A DNA stretch of 20,976 nt from an uncultured Pseudomonadota bacterium (GTDB lineage: Bacteria; Pseudomonadota; Gammaproteobacteria; Burkholderiales; Burkholderiaceae), in contig CAMLIZ010000077.1 of the NCBI GenBank assembly GCA_946480245.1, positions 1 to 20,976 of the forward strand, read 5' to 3'. The notes below the pieces were generated by a model. The model was given only the letters and a program-made list of their open reading frames with translations. It made no database searches and had not been told where the DNA came from. The stretch's first letter is position 1; every line of letters begins with the position of its first letter. The position numbers and the translations under genes are program-made. Positions 1 through 9,851 of this stretch are shown here, piece after piece.

Positions 1-3000
1 TGCCGCTCACGCCCAACGGCAAGCTCGACCGCAAGTCGCTGCCCGCGCCCGAGGCGCCCACGAGCCGGTCCGGCTACGTGGCCCCGAGCACGCCGACGCA
101 AGAACGACTGGCGCGCATCTGGAGCGAAGTGCTGGGCATCGATCGGGTCGGTCTGCACGATGACTTCTTCGATCTCGGCGGGCACTCGCTGCGCACGATC
201 GAGGTGCTCTCGCGCATCCGGGCATCTTGCGGCGTGGACCTGCCGCTGCGGGTGCTGTTCGAAGCAACGACGCTGGAGCAACTCGCCCGTGAAGTCGAGC
301 AGGCGCAGCCCGCGCGAGCCACCGGCGTGCAGATCGAGCCGGTCGGCCAGCAGCCCGACTACGAAGTGTCGGCCGCGCAGCGCCGCATGTGGCTGATGCA
401 TCAACTGGACACCCGCAGCACCGCGTATCACGTGCCCGCGCTGCTCGATCTGCCTCAAGACGTCGAGCTCGCAGCGCTGGAGCACGCGCTGACCGAGGTG
501 GTCGCGCGGCACGAGGCGCTGCGCACCATCTTCGTCGAGGGCGAAGACGGGCTGCCGCGCCAGCAGGTGCAAGTGCCCCGGGCGGTGAAGCTCGCCGTCC
601 GCGAGATCGATTCCGAGCAGGGGCTGCAGGAGCACTTCCTGCGCTTCATCCGCGAACCGTTCGATCTCGCGCACGGGCCCCTGTTCCGGGCCGAGGTGCT
701 GCGCACTTGCGGCCATCGTCATCAGTTGCTCTGGTGCATGCACGAGATCGTGTCCGACGGCAGCTCTGCACAGATCCTCGAACGAGAAGTCACGGAGCTG
801 CTACGTGCCCACGCGCGCGGCGAGCCGCCCCGTCTGCCTACCCTGCCGATCCAGTACAAGGACTACGCGGCGTGGCAGAACGGCCTGCTGCGCGACGAAG
901 ACGCCGCGCGGCAGTACTGGCACGACCAACTGGGTGCCGGCATGGCAAGGCCAGCGCTGCCATACGACTGGCCGGTGCACGCCGACACGCCCGCTGGCGC
1001 GGCGCAGTACCAGGTGGCGGTGACGGGCCCGGCATATGAGGCGCTGTTGACGCTGTGTCGGCGCCACCAGGTGACGCTGTTCATGCTCTTGCAGGCGAGC
1101 CTCGCGGTGTGGCTGGCGCGCCTGACCGGCCAACCCGAGGTGGTGATCGCGGTGCCCACCTCCGGGCGCGATGCGCGCGAGGCGGAGCAGCTCATCGGCT
1201 TCTTCCTCAATACCGTTTTGCTGCGCATGCAGGTGGAGCACGACCAGAGCTTCGAAGAGGTGCTGGCGCAGGCGAAAGAGGTGGCGCTTGGCGGTCTTCA
1301 GCATCAGCACTACCCGTTCGAGCAGCTGATCGAGGAGTTGCAGCTGCCACGGCCGGCAAACCAGTTCCCGGTGACGCCGGTGCTGTTCAACCTGCTGAGC
1401 TTCCGCGAGCGCGAGCCGCTCGGCCAGGTGCCGGGCGGCCACGAGCCGCTGGAACTCGACGCCAAGGCCGAGCTGGAACTCACGGCGCACGAGCATGTGG
1501 AAGGCCTGCTCCTGAAGTGCGCCTACCGCACCAGCCTCTTCAAGCCGGAGACCGTCGAGTACCTGATACAGCAGTGGCTGGCAGCGCTGGCGCAGGTGTG
1601 CGCCACGCCTGGCGCGCCGATCGGGGCGCTGGCGCTGTTCCACGGCGAGCAGGCACGCTCCCTGCACTCGCCGTACCTGCAGTTCGCCAACGAACTGCCG
1701 GCGGCGCCGCCGATCGCCGGCGTGCTGGCACGCTTCGCGCTGCAAGCCGAGCAGGCACCCGGTGCGGTGGCCATCGAGTGGCAAGGTCGCCACTGCACCT
1801 ACGCGCAACTACAGGCTCACAGCGAGCGCATCGCCGCGCAGCTGCAGCACCTGGGGTGCGCAAGCGGCGACGTGGTGGCGCTGCTGCTGCGCGACCCGAT
1901 CGAGCACATCGCGGCCGTGATCGGCACGATGAAGGCCGGCGCCGTGTTCATGACACTGGACGCGAGCGATCCGATGGCGCGCTTGCAGGCCCTGGTGCGG
2001 CGCGTGCCGCCGCGCTGGTGGATGGCCGAGCACGCCACGGCGGCCGTGCTGCAGGAGCTCGCGCCGCAGCCTCAAGGGGTGAGCCTGGGTCAGGCCGAGG
2101 TGCCGGGCCTGGCACCGCTCGCCGAGAGGCCGGCCGCGCTCGTGCCGCCGGCCGGCACGGACGCCTGCTACCTCTTCTTCACCTCCGGCTCGACGGGGCA
2201 GCCCAAGCCGATCCTCGGGCGGGCCCCGAGCCTGGCGCAGTTCATCGACTGGGAGATCGAAGCGTTCGGCCTGGACCGCAGCTGTCGCGTGAGCCAACTC
2301 ACCGCGCCGACCTTCGATGCCTTCCTGCGCGACGTCTTCGTTCCCTTGTGCGCCGGCGGCACGGTGTGCGTGCCGCCGCAACCCAAGCTCGGGCCCGACG
2401 AGCTGCTTCAGTGGCTGGACGACTCGAAGGTGACGCATGTGCACTGCGTGCCGTCCGTGCTCAAGGCACTGCTGTCGTACGCGCAGCAAGAGCAGGCCCT
2501 GCCCGAGCTGGCGGCGCTGCAGCGCGTATGCCTGTCGGGCGAGCCGGTGCTGCCCGCCAGCGTGCAAGCCTGGTATGGGGCGTTTGAAGGGCGCATCGAG
2601 CTGGTGAACTTCTACGGCGCTTCCGAGACGACGATGATCCGGTGCTGGCACCGCATCTGCGCCGAGGATGTAGCGCGCGGCTTCATCCCGGTCGGCAGGC
2701 CCATCGCGCACAGCCAGGCCATCGTGCTGGACGCGCACGGCCAGCCCTGCCCGCCCGGTGTGCCGGGGGAGATCTGGCTGCGCAGCCGATTCTTCACGCT
2801 GGGCTACTACGGCGACGCGGCGCTCACGGACGAAGTCTTCGTGCGCAACCCGCTGCGTCCCCACGACGAGGAGCGTGTGTACCGCAGCGGCGACATCGGG
2901 ATGCTGCTCGAGGACGGCAGCCTGCGCTGCCTGGGGCGTCGCGACGGGCTGGTCAAGGTCAATGGCGTGCGCATCGAGGTGGGCGATCTCGAAAACGCGC

Positions 3001-3608
3001 TGCTCGACCACCCGGGCGTCAGCGAGGCCGCCGTGGTGGCGCAGCAGGGCAGCGACGGTTCGACCCGGCTTCACGCCTATGTGGTGGCCGCTGGAACCGC
3101 GGTCGAAGAGCTGATCCGACACCTGGCGCAGCGACTGCCCGGCACGATGCTGCCGCAGGGCATCAGCGCGCTCGAGGCGATGCCCCTGACGAGCAGCGGC
3201 AAGATCGACCGCAAGGCACTGGCCGCACTCGAACACGACCTCGCACAGGCGCAGGCCGCCTACGTTGCACCGGTTACCGAGACCGAACGCACCGTGGCGG
3301 ACCTCTATGGGCAGGTGCTTGCACGCGAACGCGTCGGGCGCGACGACGACTTCTTTGCGCTCGGCGGCCATTCACTGCAAGCGTTGATGCTGCTCGCGCG
3401 CATTCGCAAGACCTTCTCTATCGAAATGGCACTGCGCGCGCTCTTCGAGGAACGCACCGTGCAACAGGTGGCGAAGCGGGTCGACGAACTGGTCGGCGCG
3501 AGCCAGCAAGCAGGCGGCGCGCAGATCGCCGACCTGCTGGCCGAGGCACTGCAGGAACTCGATGCGCAGCAAGATGACGCGGCACCACCCATGGTCCGCT
3601 CGGAATAG
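1..3608 (+). CDS. Nonribosomal peptide synthetase, C-terminal part (5' end outside window)
   Basis: This is the C-terminal part of a multimodular peptide synthetase that activates amino acids as adenylates and condenses them on carrier proteins. The frame is open from base 3, and its first residues (NGKLDRKSL) are an adenylation-domain A10 motif, so the gene starts outside the window and the GTG at 78 is not the start. Domain order: end of an A domain; PCP1 (LGGHSL, phosphopantetheine Ser at 186-188); C domain about 350-1640 (SAAQRRMW, HEIVSDG, YKDYAAWQ, IGFFLNTV, HYPFEQL); A domain about 1690-3220 (TSGSTGQPK 2180-2206, NFYGASETT 2607-2633, YRSGD, GKIDRK with Lys at 3201-3203); PCP2 (Ser at 3372-3374); then a 40-residue acidic helical tail. 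There is no thioesterase. The second His of the C-domain HHxxxDG motif is Glu. By GrsA-style alignment the pocket reads roughly D-A-R-H-C-S-F-M-I-K, which I cannot assign to an amino acid. Confidence 0.95.
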   Translation, partial: PLTPNGKLDRKSLPAPEAPTSRSGYVAPSTPTQERLARIWSEVLGIDRVGLHDDFFDLGGHSLRTIEVLSRIRASCGVDLPLRVLFEATTLEQLAREVEQAQPARATGVQIEPVGQQPDYEVSAAQRRMWLMHQLDTRSTAYHVPALLDLPQDVELAALEHALTEVVARHEALRTIFVEGEDGLPRQQVQVPRAVKLAVREIDSEQGLQEHFLRFIREPFDLAHGPLFRAEVLRTCGHRHQLLWCMHEIVSDGSSAQILEREVTELLRAHARGEPPRLPTLPIQYKDYAAWQNGLLRDEDAARQYWHDQLGAGMARPALPYDWPVHADTPAGAAQYQVAVTGPAYEALLTLCRRHQVTLFMLLQASLAVWLARLTGQPEVVIAVPTSGRDAREAEQLIGFFLNTVLLRMQVEHDQSFEEVLAQAKEVALGGLQHQHYPFEQLIEELQLPRPANQFPVTPVLFNLLSFREREPLGQVPGGHEPLELDAKAELELTAHEHVEGLLLKCAYRTSLFKPETVEYLIQQWLAALAQVCATPGAPIGALALFHGEQARSLHSPYLQFANELPAAPPIAGVLARFALQAEQAPGAVAIEWQGRHCTYAQLQAHSERIAAQLQHLGCASGDVVALLLRDPIEHIAAVIGTMKAGAVFMTLDASDPMARLQALVRRVPPRWWMAEHATAAVLQELAPQPQGVSLGQAEVPGLAPLAERPAALVPPAGTDACYLFFTSGSTGQPKPILGRAPSLAQFIDWEIEAFGLDRSCRVSQLTAPTFDAFLRDVFVPLCAGGTVCVPPQPKLGPDELLQWLDDSKVTHVHCVPSVLKALLSYAQQEQALPELAALQRVCLSGEPVLPASVQAWYGAFEGRIELVNFYGASETTMIRCWHRICAEDVARGFIPVGRPIAHSQAIVLDAHGQPCPPGVPGEIWLRSRFFTLGYYGDAALTDEVFVRNPLRPHDEERVYRSGDIGMLLEDGSLRCLGRRDGLVKVNGVRIEVGDLENALLDHPGVSEAAVVAQQGSDGSTRLHAYVVAAGTAVEELIRHLAQRLPGTMLPQGISALEAMPLTSSGKIDRKALAALEHDLAQAQAAYVAPVTETERTVADLYGQVLARERVGRDDDFFALGGHSLQALMLLARIRKTFSIEMALRALFEERTVQQVAKRVDELVGASQQAGGAQIADLLAEALQELDAQQDDAAPPMVRSE

Positions 3609-3623
3609 GAACGGGCGGCCCTC

Positions 3624-5486
3624 ATGTGTGGAATCGCAGGAACCTTTGACCTCGGGAGCCGGCGCTCGGCCTCGCAGCAAGTGCTGTCCGCGATGGCGGA
3701 CCAACTGGTGCATCGCGGCCCCGACGACGCCGGCTATTGCATCAAGAACGAAGCGGGCTTCGCCTTCCGGCGCTTGTCGATCATCGATCTGGCGCACGGC
3801 AACCAGCCGTTCTACGACGCGACCGGCAGCATCGTCGCCATCTGCAATGGGGAGATCTTCAACTACCGGGAACTGCGGCGCGAGCTGCAGGCCAAAGGTC
3901 ACCGCTTTCGCACCGAGTGCGACGTCGAAGTACTGATTCCGCTGTATCAGGAGTACGGTGCCGAATTCGTCAACAAGCTGAACGGGCAGTTCGCGTTCGC
4001 GATATTCGACGACACGAAGAAGCAGCTGCTGCTGGTGCGCGACCACGTGGGCATTTGTCCGCTGTTCTACGCGGTGGTCGGGGACACGCTCGTATTCGCC
4101 TCCGAGATCAAGGCCATCCTGCAGCACCCGTCCATCACCCGCAAGGTCAACCTGCGCGGGCTCGACCAGATTCTGAGTTTCCCCGGCATGGTCAGCCCGA
4201 CGACCATGTTCGAGGGTATCCACGCACTGCGACCCGGCCATCTGCTCGTCGCCAAGCCGAACGGCAGCGTGCAGGAGAAGGAGTACTGGGATCTCGACTA
4301 TCCCGTGCGTCCCGCCGAGCCCCGGTCGGTGGACGACTACGTCGACGAGTTCGACGCGCTGCTGCGCACCGCGGTGAAAGACCGCCTGAATGCCGACGTG
4401 CCGGTGGGCTACTACTTGAGTGGCGGCCTGGATTCGTCGCTGATCGGCAGCGTTGCGCAGCAGGTGCTGCCCGACCCGTCGCGTCCGTCGTTTTCCATCG
4501 CGTTCGCCGATCAGGATCACGACGAGCGCACCTACCAAGGCCTGTACCGCCAGCACGTGCCGTCGGTTCATCATGAGATCGCCTTCGATTGGCAGCAGGT
4601 GTCCGGCGACCTGAAGCGCGCGGTCTACTGCTCCGAATCCCCGCTGAAGGAGTCGTACAACACCTGCTCGCTTGCGCTGTCTGCCGCCGTGCGGGCGAGC
4701 GGGGTCAAGGTGATCCTCACGGGGGAAGGTGCAGACGAGCTGTTTGCCGGCTACGTGGGCTACCGCTTCGACGCACTGCGCGCCGGCGGTATGGCGGCAG
4801 CCGACCCGGACGAAGCCCTGGAGGCAGCGGAGCGGCAGCGGCTGTGGGGCAACCGGGACTTCTTCTACGAGAAGAACTACTTCGCGCTGCGGTCGCTGAA
4901 AGGCGACCTGTACAGCGCGGCGGCAGCTGCCCAGAACGAGAAGATCGATCTGGGCTCCGGCGCGCTGGTCAACAAGGCGCGACTGCGCGGGCGGCATGTC
5001 CTGCATCAGCGCTCCTACGTCGATTTCAAGTTGCGCCTGTCCGACCACCTGCTGGCCGATCACGGGGACCGGGTGGCCTATGCGAACTCCATCGAGGCGC
5101 GTTATCCCTTTCTGGACATTCGCATCGTCGACTTCGCGCGCAGGCTTCCGCCCGCCCTGAAGCTGAACGACCTGGTCGAGAAATTCATCGTTCGCCAGGT
5201 TGCCCGCAAGTACCTCCCGTACACCATCGCGGGGCGGGAGAAGTTTCACTTCGTCGCACCCGGCAGCCAGGCCTTGCTGGCGCAGAACGTGGAGTGGATC
5301 AACGACCTGCTTTCCTTCGACCGGATCAAGCGGCAGGGCTACTTCAACCCCCACACGGTGGAACGGCTGAAGCAGCTGTATGTGAAGCCCGGCTTCAAGC
5401 TCAACCTTCCGTTCGACAGCGACCTGCTGATGATCGTGCTGACGTTCGGCATCTTCCTCGAGTTGTTCGCCATGCCGGACCTGTAG
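3624..5486 (+). CDS. Asparagine synthase (glutamine-hydrolysing), AsnB-like, in NRPS operon
   Basis: This 620-residue amidotransferase should use glutamine and ATP to amidate a carboxylate, aspartate in the classic reaction. The class II glutaminase domain (about 1-210) begins MCGIAGTFD, so Cys2 is the nucleophile after Met removal. It carries HRGPDD, RLSIIDL and NGEIFNY. The synthetase domain (about 235-600) has the PP-loop SGGLDSS (residues 266-272), TGEGADELFAGY and SIEARYPFLD. No key residue appears lost. The ATG follows the NRPS stop by 15 bp, with a plausible AGGA near 3607-3610. Its place between a synthetase with no thioesterase and an export pump suggests either asparagine supply or amidation of the peptide (side chain or C-terminus). 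Which one cannot be decided from sequence. General housekeeping asparagine synthesis is the alternative. Confidence 0.93.
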   Translation: MCGIAGTFDLGSRRSASQQVLSAMADQLVHRGPDDAGYCIKNEAGFAFRRLSIIDLAHGNQPFYDATGSIVAICNGEIFNYRELRRELQAKGHRFRTECDVEVLIPLYQEYGAEFVNKLNGQFAFAIFDDTKKQLLLVRDHVGICPLFYAVVGDTLVFASEIKAILQHPSITRKVNLRGLDQILSFPGMVSPTTMFEGIHALRPGHLLVAKPNGSVQEKEYWDLDYPVRPAEPRSVDDYVDEFDALLRTAVKDRLNADVPVGYYLSGGLDSSLIGSVAQQVLPDPSRPSFSIAFADQDHDERTYQGLYRQHVPSVHHEIAFDWQQVSGDLKRAVYCSESPLKESYNTCSLALSAAVRASGVKVILTGEGADELFAGYVGYRFDALRAGGMAAADPDEALEAAERQRLWGNRDFFYEKNYFALRSLKGDLYSAAAAAQNEKIDLGSGALVNKARLRGRHVLHQRSYVDFKLRLSDHLLADHGDRVAYANSIEARYPFLDIRIVDFARRLPPALKLNDLVEKFIVRQVARKYLPYTIAGREKFHFVAPGSQALLAQNVEWINDLLSFDRIKRQGYFNPHTVERLKQLYVKPGFKLNLPFDSDLLMIVLTFGIFLELFAMPDL

Positions 5487-5489
5487 CAA

Positions 5490-7145
5490 ATGCTCAAGCA
5501 AGCTCTCCTGCGCTCCTGGCGTTTGCTCGCACTGGCGACGCTCACGGGAATGGTTGGCGGCCTGAGTGGCGCCGGCCTGATGATGGTCGTCAACCGGGGC
5601 TTGAGCGGATCCGGCGATCTGGCTCAGCTCGCCGTGGCCTTCTTCGGCTTGTGCCTGATCCATGTCGTCGGCAAGACCTTGGCGACCGTCACGCTGATGC
5701 GCCTGGCGCAATCGATGATCTTCCACCTGCGCGTGACGCTCAGCCGCAAGCTGCTGCACGCACCGATGAAGACCTTGCACGAAATCGGCAAGCACGGCCT
5801 GCTCGCGATCCTCACCAAGGATCTCGAGACCTTGGTGACCCTGTCGCACATCGGGCCGTCGGCCGTGGTCAACGGCATCGTGGTGGTGGCCTGCCTCGGC
5901 TACATCGCCTGGCTGTCGCCGACGATTTTCCTCACGCTGACGGTCCTGCTGGCCGTTGCGATGGTCGGGTATCACACCGCAGAGCGGGCGCCGCTTCGGC
6001 AACTGGTTCAGGTTCGAGCCCAGGTCGACACGCTCTACCAGCACTTCCGCAGCCTCGTCGAAGGCAGCAAGGAGCTGAAGCTGAATGCAAAGCGCTCGTC
6101 GATGTTCGTGGACCAGGTCATCGCACAGAGCGCAATGAACTATCAGCGCTCGTTCATCGCCGCGATGAAGCGCTATGCCTGGGTCGAGAACGTGGGGGAC
6201 GTGCTCTTCTATGTGGCCATCGGGGTCTTGCTGTTCCTGCTGCCTGCGTGGCTCCCTCAGGACAAGGCCGTTCTGACGGCCAGCGCTTTCACGGTGCTCT
6301 ATCTCGCCTCGCCGATCAGCGTGCTGGTCGGCGCCATACCGGATCTGCGACAAGTCGCCATTGCGGCCCAGCGCATTCGCCAGCTCGACGGCAGCTTGAA
6401 TGCGATGGAGCCCTCGCTGTGCGAAACGGACCCGTTTGCCTGCGGCGACTCGCTGTCGCTCGAACTGCGCGACGTTCGCCATGGGTATTCCACGGCTGGC
6501 GACGATGCCCGCTTCGAGCTGGGGCCCGTGAGCGTGCGCGCCCAGCAAGGGCAGGTGATCTTCATTGTCGGGGGCAACGGCAGCGGCAAGACGACGCTGG
6601 CAATGCTGCTTCTCGGGCTGTATATGCCTGAACAGGGGGCCGTACTTCTGAATGGAGTTCTCGTCACGCGCGAGAACCTGCAAAGCTATCGGCAGTACTT
6701 CTCCGCAGTGTTCTCAGACTTCCATGTCTTCGAGCACCTGGTCGGCGCCGATGAGGCCAACCTCCATTCCCAGGCTGAGCGCTATGTGGAGATGCTGGGC
6801 ATCTCGCACAAGGTAAAGATCCGGGACGGAAAGTTCTCCACCCTGGATCTGTCCACAGGGCAGCGCAAGCGCCTGGCGCTGGTGTCCTCGTACCTCGAAG
6901 ACCGCCCCATCTACGTCTTCGACGAATGGGCCGCGGATCAGGACCCGGTCTTCAAGCGCGTGTTCTATACCCAGCTGCTGCCGGAACTGAAGGCCCGGGG
7001 AAAGCTGGTCATCGTGATCACGCACGACGACGCTTACTTCCGCTGCGCCGATCGCATCCTCAAGCTCGAGGAGGGGCGCCTGACCTGCGAGGGTGCCGGC
7101 AGTGCCTGCGCGCGCGGGCCAGCCGGCCAGTTCAGCCCAGCTTGA
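5490..7145 (+). CDS. Cyclic-peptide export ABC transporter, SyrD/PvdE/YojI type
   Basis: This 551-residue fused transporter has an N-terminal membrane domain (about 1-310, several hydrophobic segments) and a C-terminal nucleotide-binding domain (about 325-540). Walker A is GGNGSGKTT with Lys367, the ABC signature is LSTGQ (454-458), Walker B is YVFDE with catalytic Glu479, and the H-loop is THDD. The sequence FDEWAADQDP after Walker B is characteristic of the inner-membrane exporters that accompany siderophore and lipopeptide synthetases (SyrD, PvdE, YojI). The ATG lies 3 bp after the asparagine-synthase stop, with little Shine-Dalgarno sequence, so translation is probably coupled. The likely role is export of the NRPS product or its precursor to the periplasm. 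The last 14 bp overlap the end of the oppositely oriented molybdenum hydroxylase gene. Confidence 0.95.
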   Translation: MLKQALLRSWRLLALATLTGMVGGLSGAGLMMVVNRGLSGSGDLAQLAVAFFGLCLIHVVGKTLATVTLMRLAQSMIFHLRVTLSRKLLHAPMKTLHEIGKHGLLAILTKDLETLVTLSHIGPSAVVNGIVVVACLGYIAWLSPTIFLTLTVLLAVAMVGYHTAERAPLRQLVQVRAQVDTLYQHFRSLVEGSKELKLNAKRSSMFVDQVIAQSAMNYQRSFIAAMKRYAWVENVGDVLFYVAIGVLLFLLPAWLPQDKAVLTASAFTVLYLASPISVLVGAIPDLRQVAIAAQRIRQLDGSLNAMEPSLCETDPFACGDSLSLELRDVRHGYSTAGDDARFELGPVSVRAQQGQVIFIVGGNGSGKTTLAMLLLGLYMPEQGAVLLNGVLVTRENLQSYRQYFSAVFSDFHVFEHLVGADEANLHSQAERYVEMLGISHKVKIRDGKFSTLDLSTGQRKRLALVSSYLEDRPIYVFDEWAADQDPVFKRVFYTQLLPELKARGKLVIVITHDDAYFRCADRILKLEEGRLTCEGAGSACARGPAGQFSPA

Positions 7146-9366
7146 ACGGCAGCTCGCGCAGCGGCTTGCCGGTCAGGCGCGCAATGGCGTTGGCAAACGC
7201 CGGCGCCAGCGGCGGCAGGCCGGGCTCGCCCATGCCGGTGGGCGCGTCGGCACTCGGCACGATGTGCACGGCGATCTGCGGCATGTCGGTGATGCGCGGC
7301 ACCAGGAAGTCGCCGAAGTTGGATTGCTGGACCACGCCGTCCTTCAGCGTGATGGCCGCGCCGGGCAGGCAGGTCGACAGGCCCATCAGCGCGGCGCCCT
7401 GCACCTGCGCCTCCACGGTGAGCGGGTTGACCGCGAAGTTGCAGTGCACACCCGCGGTGGCGCGGTGCAGCACCGGCCGGCCGTCCTGCACCGCGGCCTC
7501 GACCACGTAGGCCACCACGGAGTTGAACGACTCGTGCACCGCCACGCCCCAGGCCTGCCCTGCCGGCAGCTGCTTCTTGCCGTAGCCGCTCCTGGCCACC
7601 GCCAGTTGCAGCGCGTCGCGATGCCGCGGGTGAGCGTCGCCGAATTGCTGCAGGCGGTAGGCCACTGGGTCCTGCCCGGTGGTGCGGGCGATCTCGTCGA
7701 TCAGCGTCTCCATCACGAACGCGGTATGCGTGGAGCCCACACTGCGCCACCACAGCACCGGCACGTTGAGCTTGGGGTGGTGCACCGTCAGGCGCATCGG
7801 CAGGTCGTAAGGCTCCTTCATGCCTTCGACCGCGGTGGCGTCGATGCCGTTTTTCACCATGATCGGCTCGAAGGGCGTTCCGGCCAGGATCGACTGGCCG
7901 ACGATCACGTGATCCCACGCCGTCACCCGGCCCTTCGCGTCGAAGCCGATGCGTGCGGTGTGCAGGTGCATCGGGCGGTAGTAGCCACCGCGGATGTCGT
8001 CCTCGCGGCTCCACAGCGTGCGGATCGGCGCGGCGATGCCGGCGCCCTGCGCCGCCTTGACCACGGCGCAGGCCTCGGCCACGTAGTCGCTGGTGGCGAT
8101 GGCGCGACGGCCGAAGCCGCCGCCGGCCATCTGCACGTTGACCTTCACGTTCTGCGGCGGCAGGCCGAGCACCTTGGCCGCGGCCATGCCGTCCAGCCCC
8201 GGCATCTGCGAGCCCATCCACAGCTGCGCCTGGTCGCCCTGCACGTGCACCGTGCAGTTCAGCGGCTCCATCGGCGCATGCGCCAGGTAGGGAAACACGA
8301 ACTCGGCCTCGATGCGGTGCGGCGCATCGTCGAGGGCCGACACGTCGGCGTCGAACTTGCGCGGGCCGGGTTGGCGCGCCAGCGCGCGGTACTGCTCGAG
8401 CTGGCGCGCCGTGTCCACGCGCTCCACCGCCGCGGTGTCCCACTGCGCCTTCAGCGCGTCGCGGCCCTGCTTGGCCGGCCAGTAGCCGTCGGCGATCACC
8501 GCCACGCCCTCGCCGCCGCGGTCCACCGGCACGCGCAGCACCGCCTTCACGCCCTTCACCGCCTTGGCTGCGCTGTCGTCCACCGAGACGAGCTTGGCGC
8601 CGAACACCGGCGGGTGCGCCACCACGGCCGTCAGCATGCCGGGCAGGCGCATGTCGATGCCGTAGTGCTGCTGGCCGCTGCTCTTGGCCTGCGCATCGAG
8701 GCGCGGGGTGGCATGCCCGACCAGGCGGAACGCCTTCGGGTCCTTCAGGGTCACGGTGGTGGGCACCGGCTGCGCCATCGCGGCCTCGGCCAGCTCACCG
8801 TAGCCCAGCCGCTTGCCGCCGGGGCCGATCACGATGCCATCGCCCGTGCGCAGCGCCGACGCATCCACCTGCCAGCGCGCGGCAGCGGCGGCCAGCAGCA
8901 TCGCCCGCGCCCGCGCACCGAGCTCGCGGTACTGGGTGAAGCTGTGCGCGATCGATCCGGAGCCGCCGGTGATGTGCATGCCGAACACCGGGTCGACATA
9001 CGCCGGGTCATTGCTGCCGTGGGTGCTGCGCACGAGCGACCAGTCGGCGTCGAGCTCCTCGGCCAGGATCATCGGCAGCGCGGTCTGCACGCCCTGGCCG
9101 AAGTCGAGCCGGTTGATCGTGACGGTGACGATGCCGTCGGGCGCGATGTGCACGAAGGCCGAGGGCTGCTGCGTCGGCTTCAGCGCGGCGGCCGGTTGGG
9201 CGAGCGTCGGCAGCGGAAAGGCGCCGAGCGCGAACCCGCCGGCCGCGCCCATCTTCAGGAAGCTGCGGCGCGCGATGCCGCGGGTAGCGCCCACCTGGCG
9301 CGACAGCATCGCCTGCAAGGCCTTCGGCAGCTCCAGGCTGGCGGTGTCATCGATGTCGAAGTGCAT
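7132..9366 (-). CDS. iorB: Molybdopterin-binding subunit of xanthine-dehydrogenase-family oxidoreductase (IorB-like)
   Basis: This is the large catalytic subunit (744 residues) of a molybdenum hydroxylase of the isoquinoline 1-oxidoreductase/aldehyde dehydrogenase type. These enzymes oxidise N-heterocycles or aldehydes with water as oxygen donor. The ATG at 9366 is chosen because AGGAG lies about 6 nt upstream and a twin-arginine signal follows (RRSFLKMGAAGGFALGAF, about residues 32-50), indicating export with cofactor bound. Cofactor-domain motifs include GGGFGRR, SVGSTHTAFVMETLIDEI and, near the C-terminus, MGEPGLPPLAPAFANAI, whose Glu is the family's catalytic base. The frame stays open upstream to 10293, but that stretch runs antisense to iorA and the regulator and is not coding. 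Substrate is unknown. The usual c-type cytochrome partner is not in the window. Confidence 0.92.
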   Translation of the reverse strand: MHFDIDDTASLELPKALQAMLSRQVGATRGIARRSFLKMGAAGGFALGAFPLPTLAQPAAALKPTQQPSAFVHIAPDGIVTVTINRLDFGQGVQTALPMILAEELDADWSLVRSTHGSNDPAYVDPVFGMHITGGSGSIAHSFTQYRELGARARAMLLAAAAARWQVDASALRTGDGIVIGPGGKRLGYGELAEAAMAQPVPTTVTLKDPKAFRLVGHATPRLDAQAKSSGQQHYGIDMRLPGMLTAVVAHPPVFGAKLVSVDDSAAKAVKGVKAVLRVPVDRGGEGVAVIADGYWPAKQGRDALKAQWDTAAVERVDTARQLEQYRALARQPGPRKFDADVSALDDAPHRIEAEFVFPYLAHAPMEPLNCTVHVQGDQAQLWMGSQMPGLDGMAAAKVLGLPPQNVKVNVQMAGGGFGRRAIATSDYVAEACAVVKAAQGAGIAAPIRTLWSREDDIRGGYYRPMHLHTARIGFDAKGRVTAWDHVIVGQSILAGTPFEPIMVKNGIDATAVEGMKEPYDLPMRLTVHHPKLNVPVLWWRSVGSTHTAFVMETLIDEIARTTGQDPVAYRLQQFGDAHPRHRDALQLAVARSGYGKKQLPAGQAWGVAVHESFNSVVAYVVEAAVQDGRPVLHRATAGVHCNFAVNPLTVEAQVQGAALMGLSTCLPGAAITLKDGVVQQSNFGDFLVPRITDMPQIAVHIVPSADAPTGMGEPGLPPLAPAFANAIARLTGKPLRELPFKLG

Positions 9367-9377
9367 TCGGTTCTCCT

Positions 9378-9851
<474 letters not shown>

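Noticed and set aside
3372..6683. Very long open frame on the minus strand opposite the asparagine synthase and transporter genes
   Set aside because: It is antisense to two clearly recognisable genes, its translation is low-complexity (His/Arg/Gln/Val-rich) and it has no family motifs. Long antisense frames are expected in GC-rich DNA.
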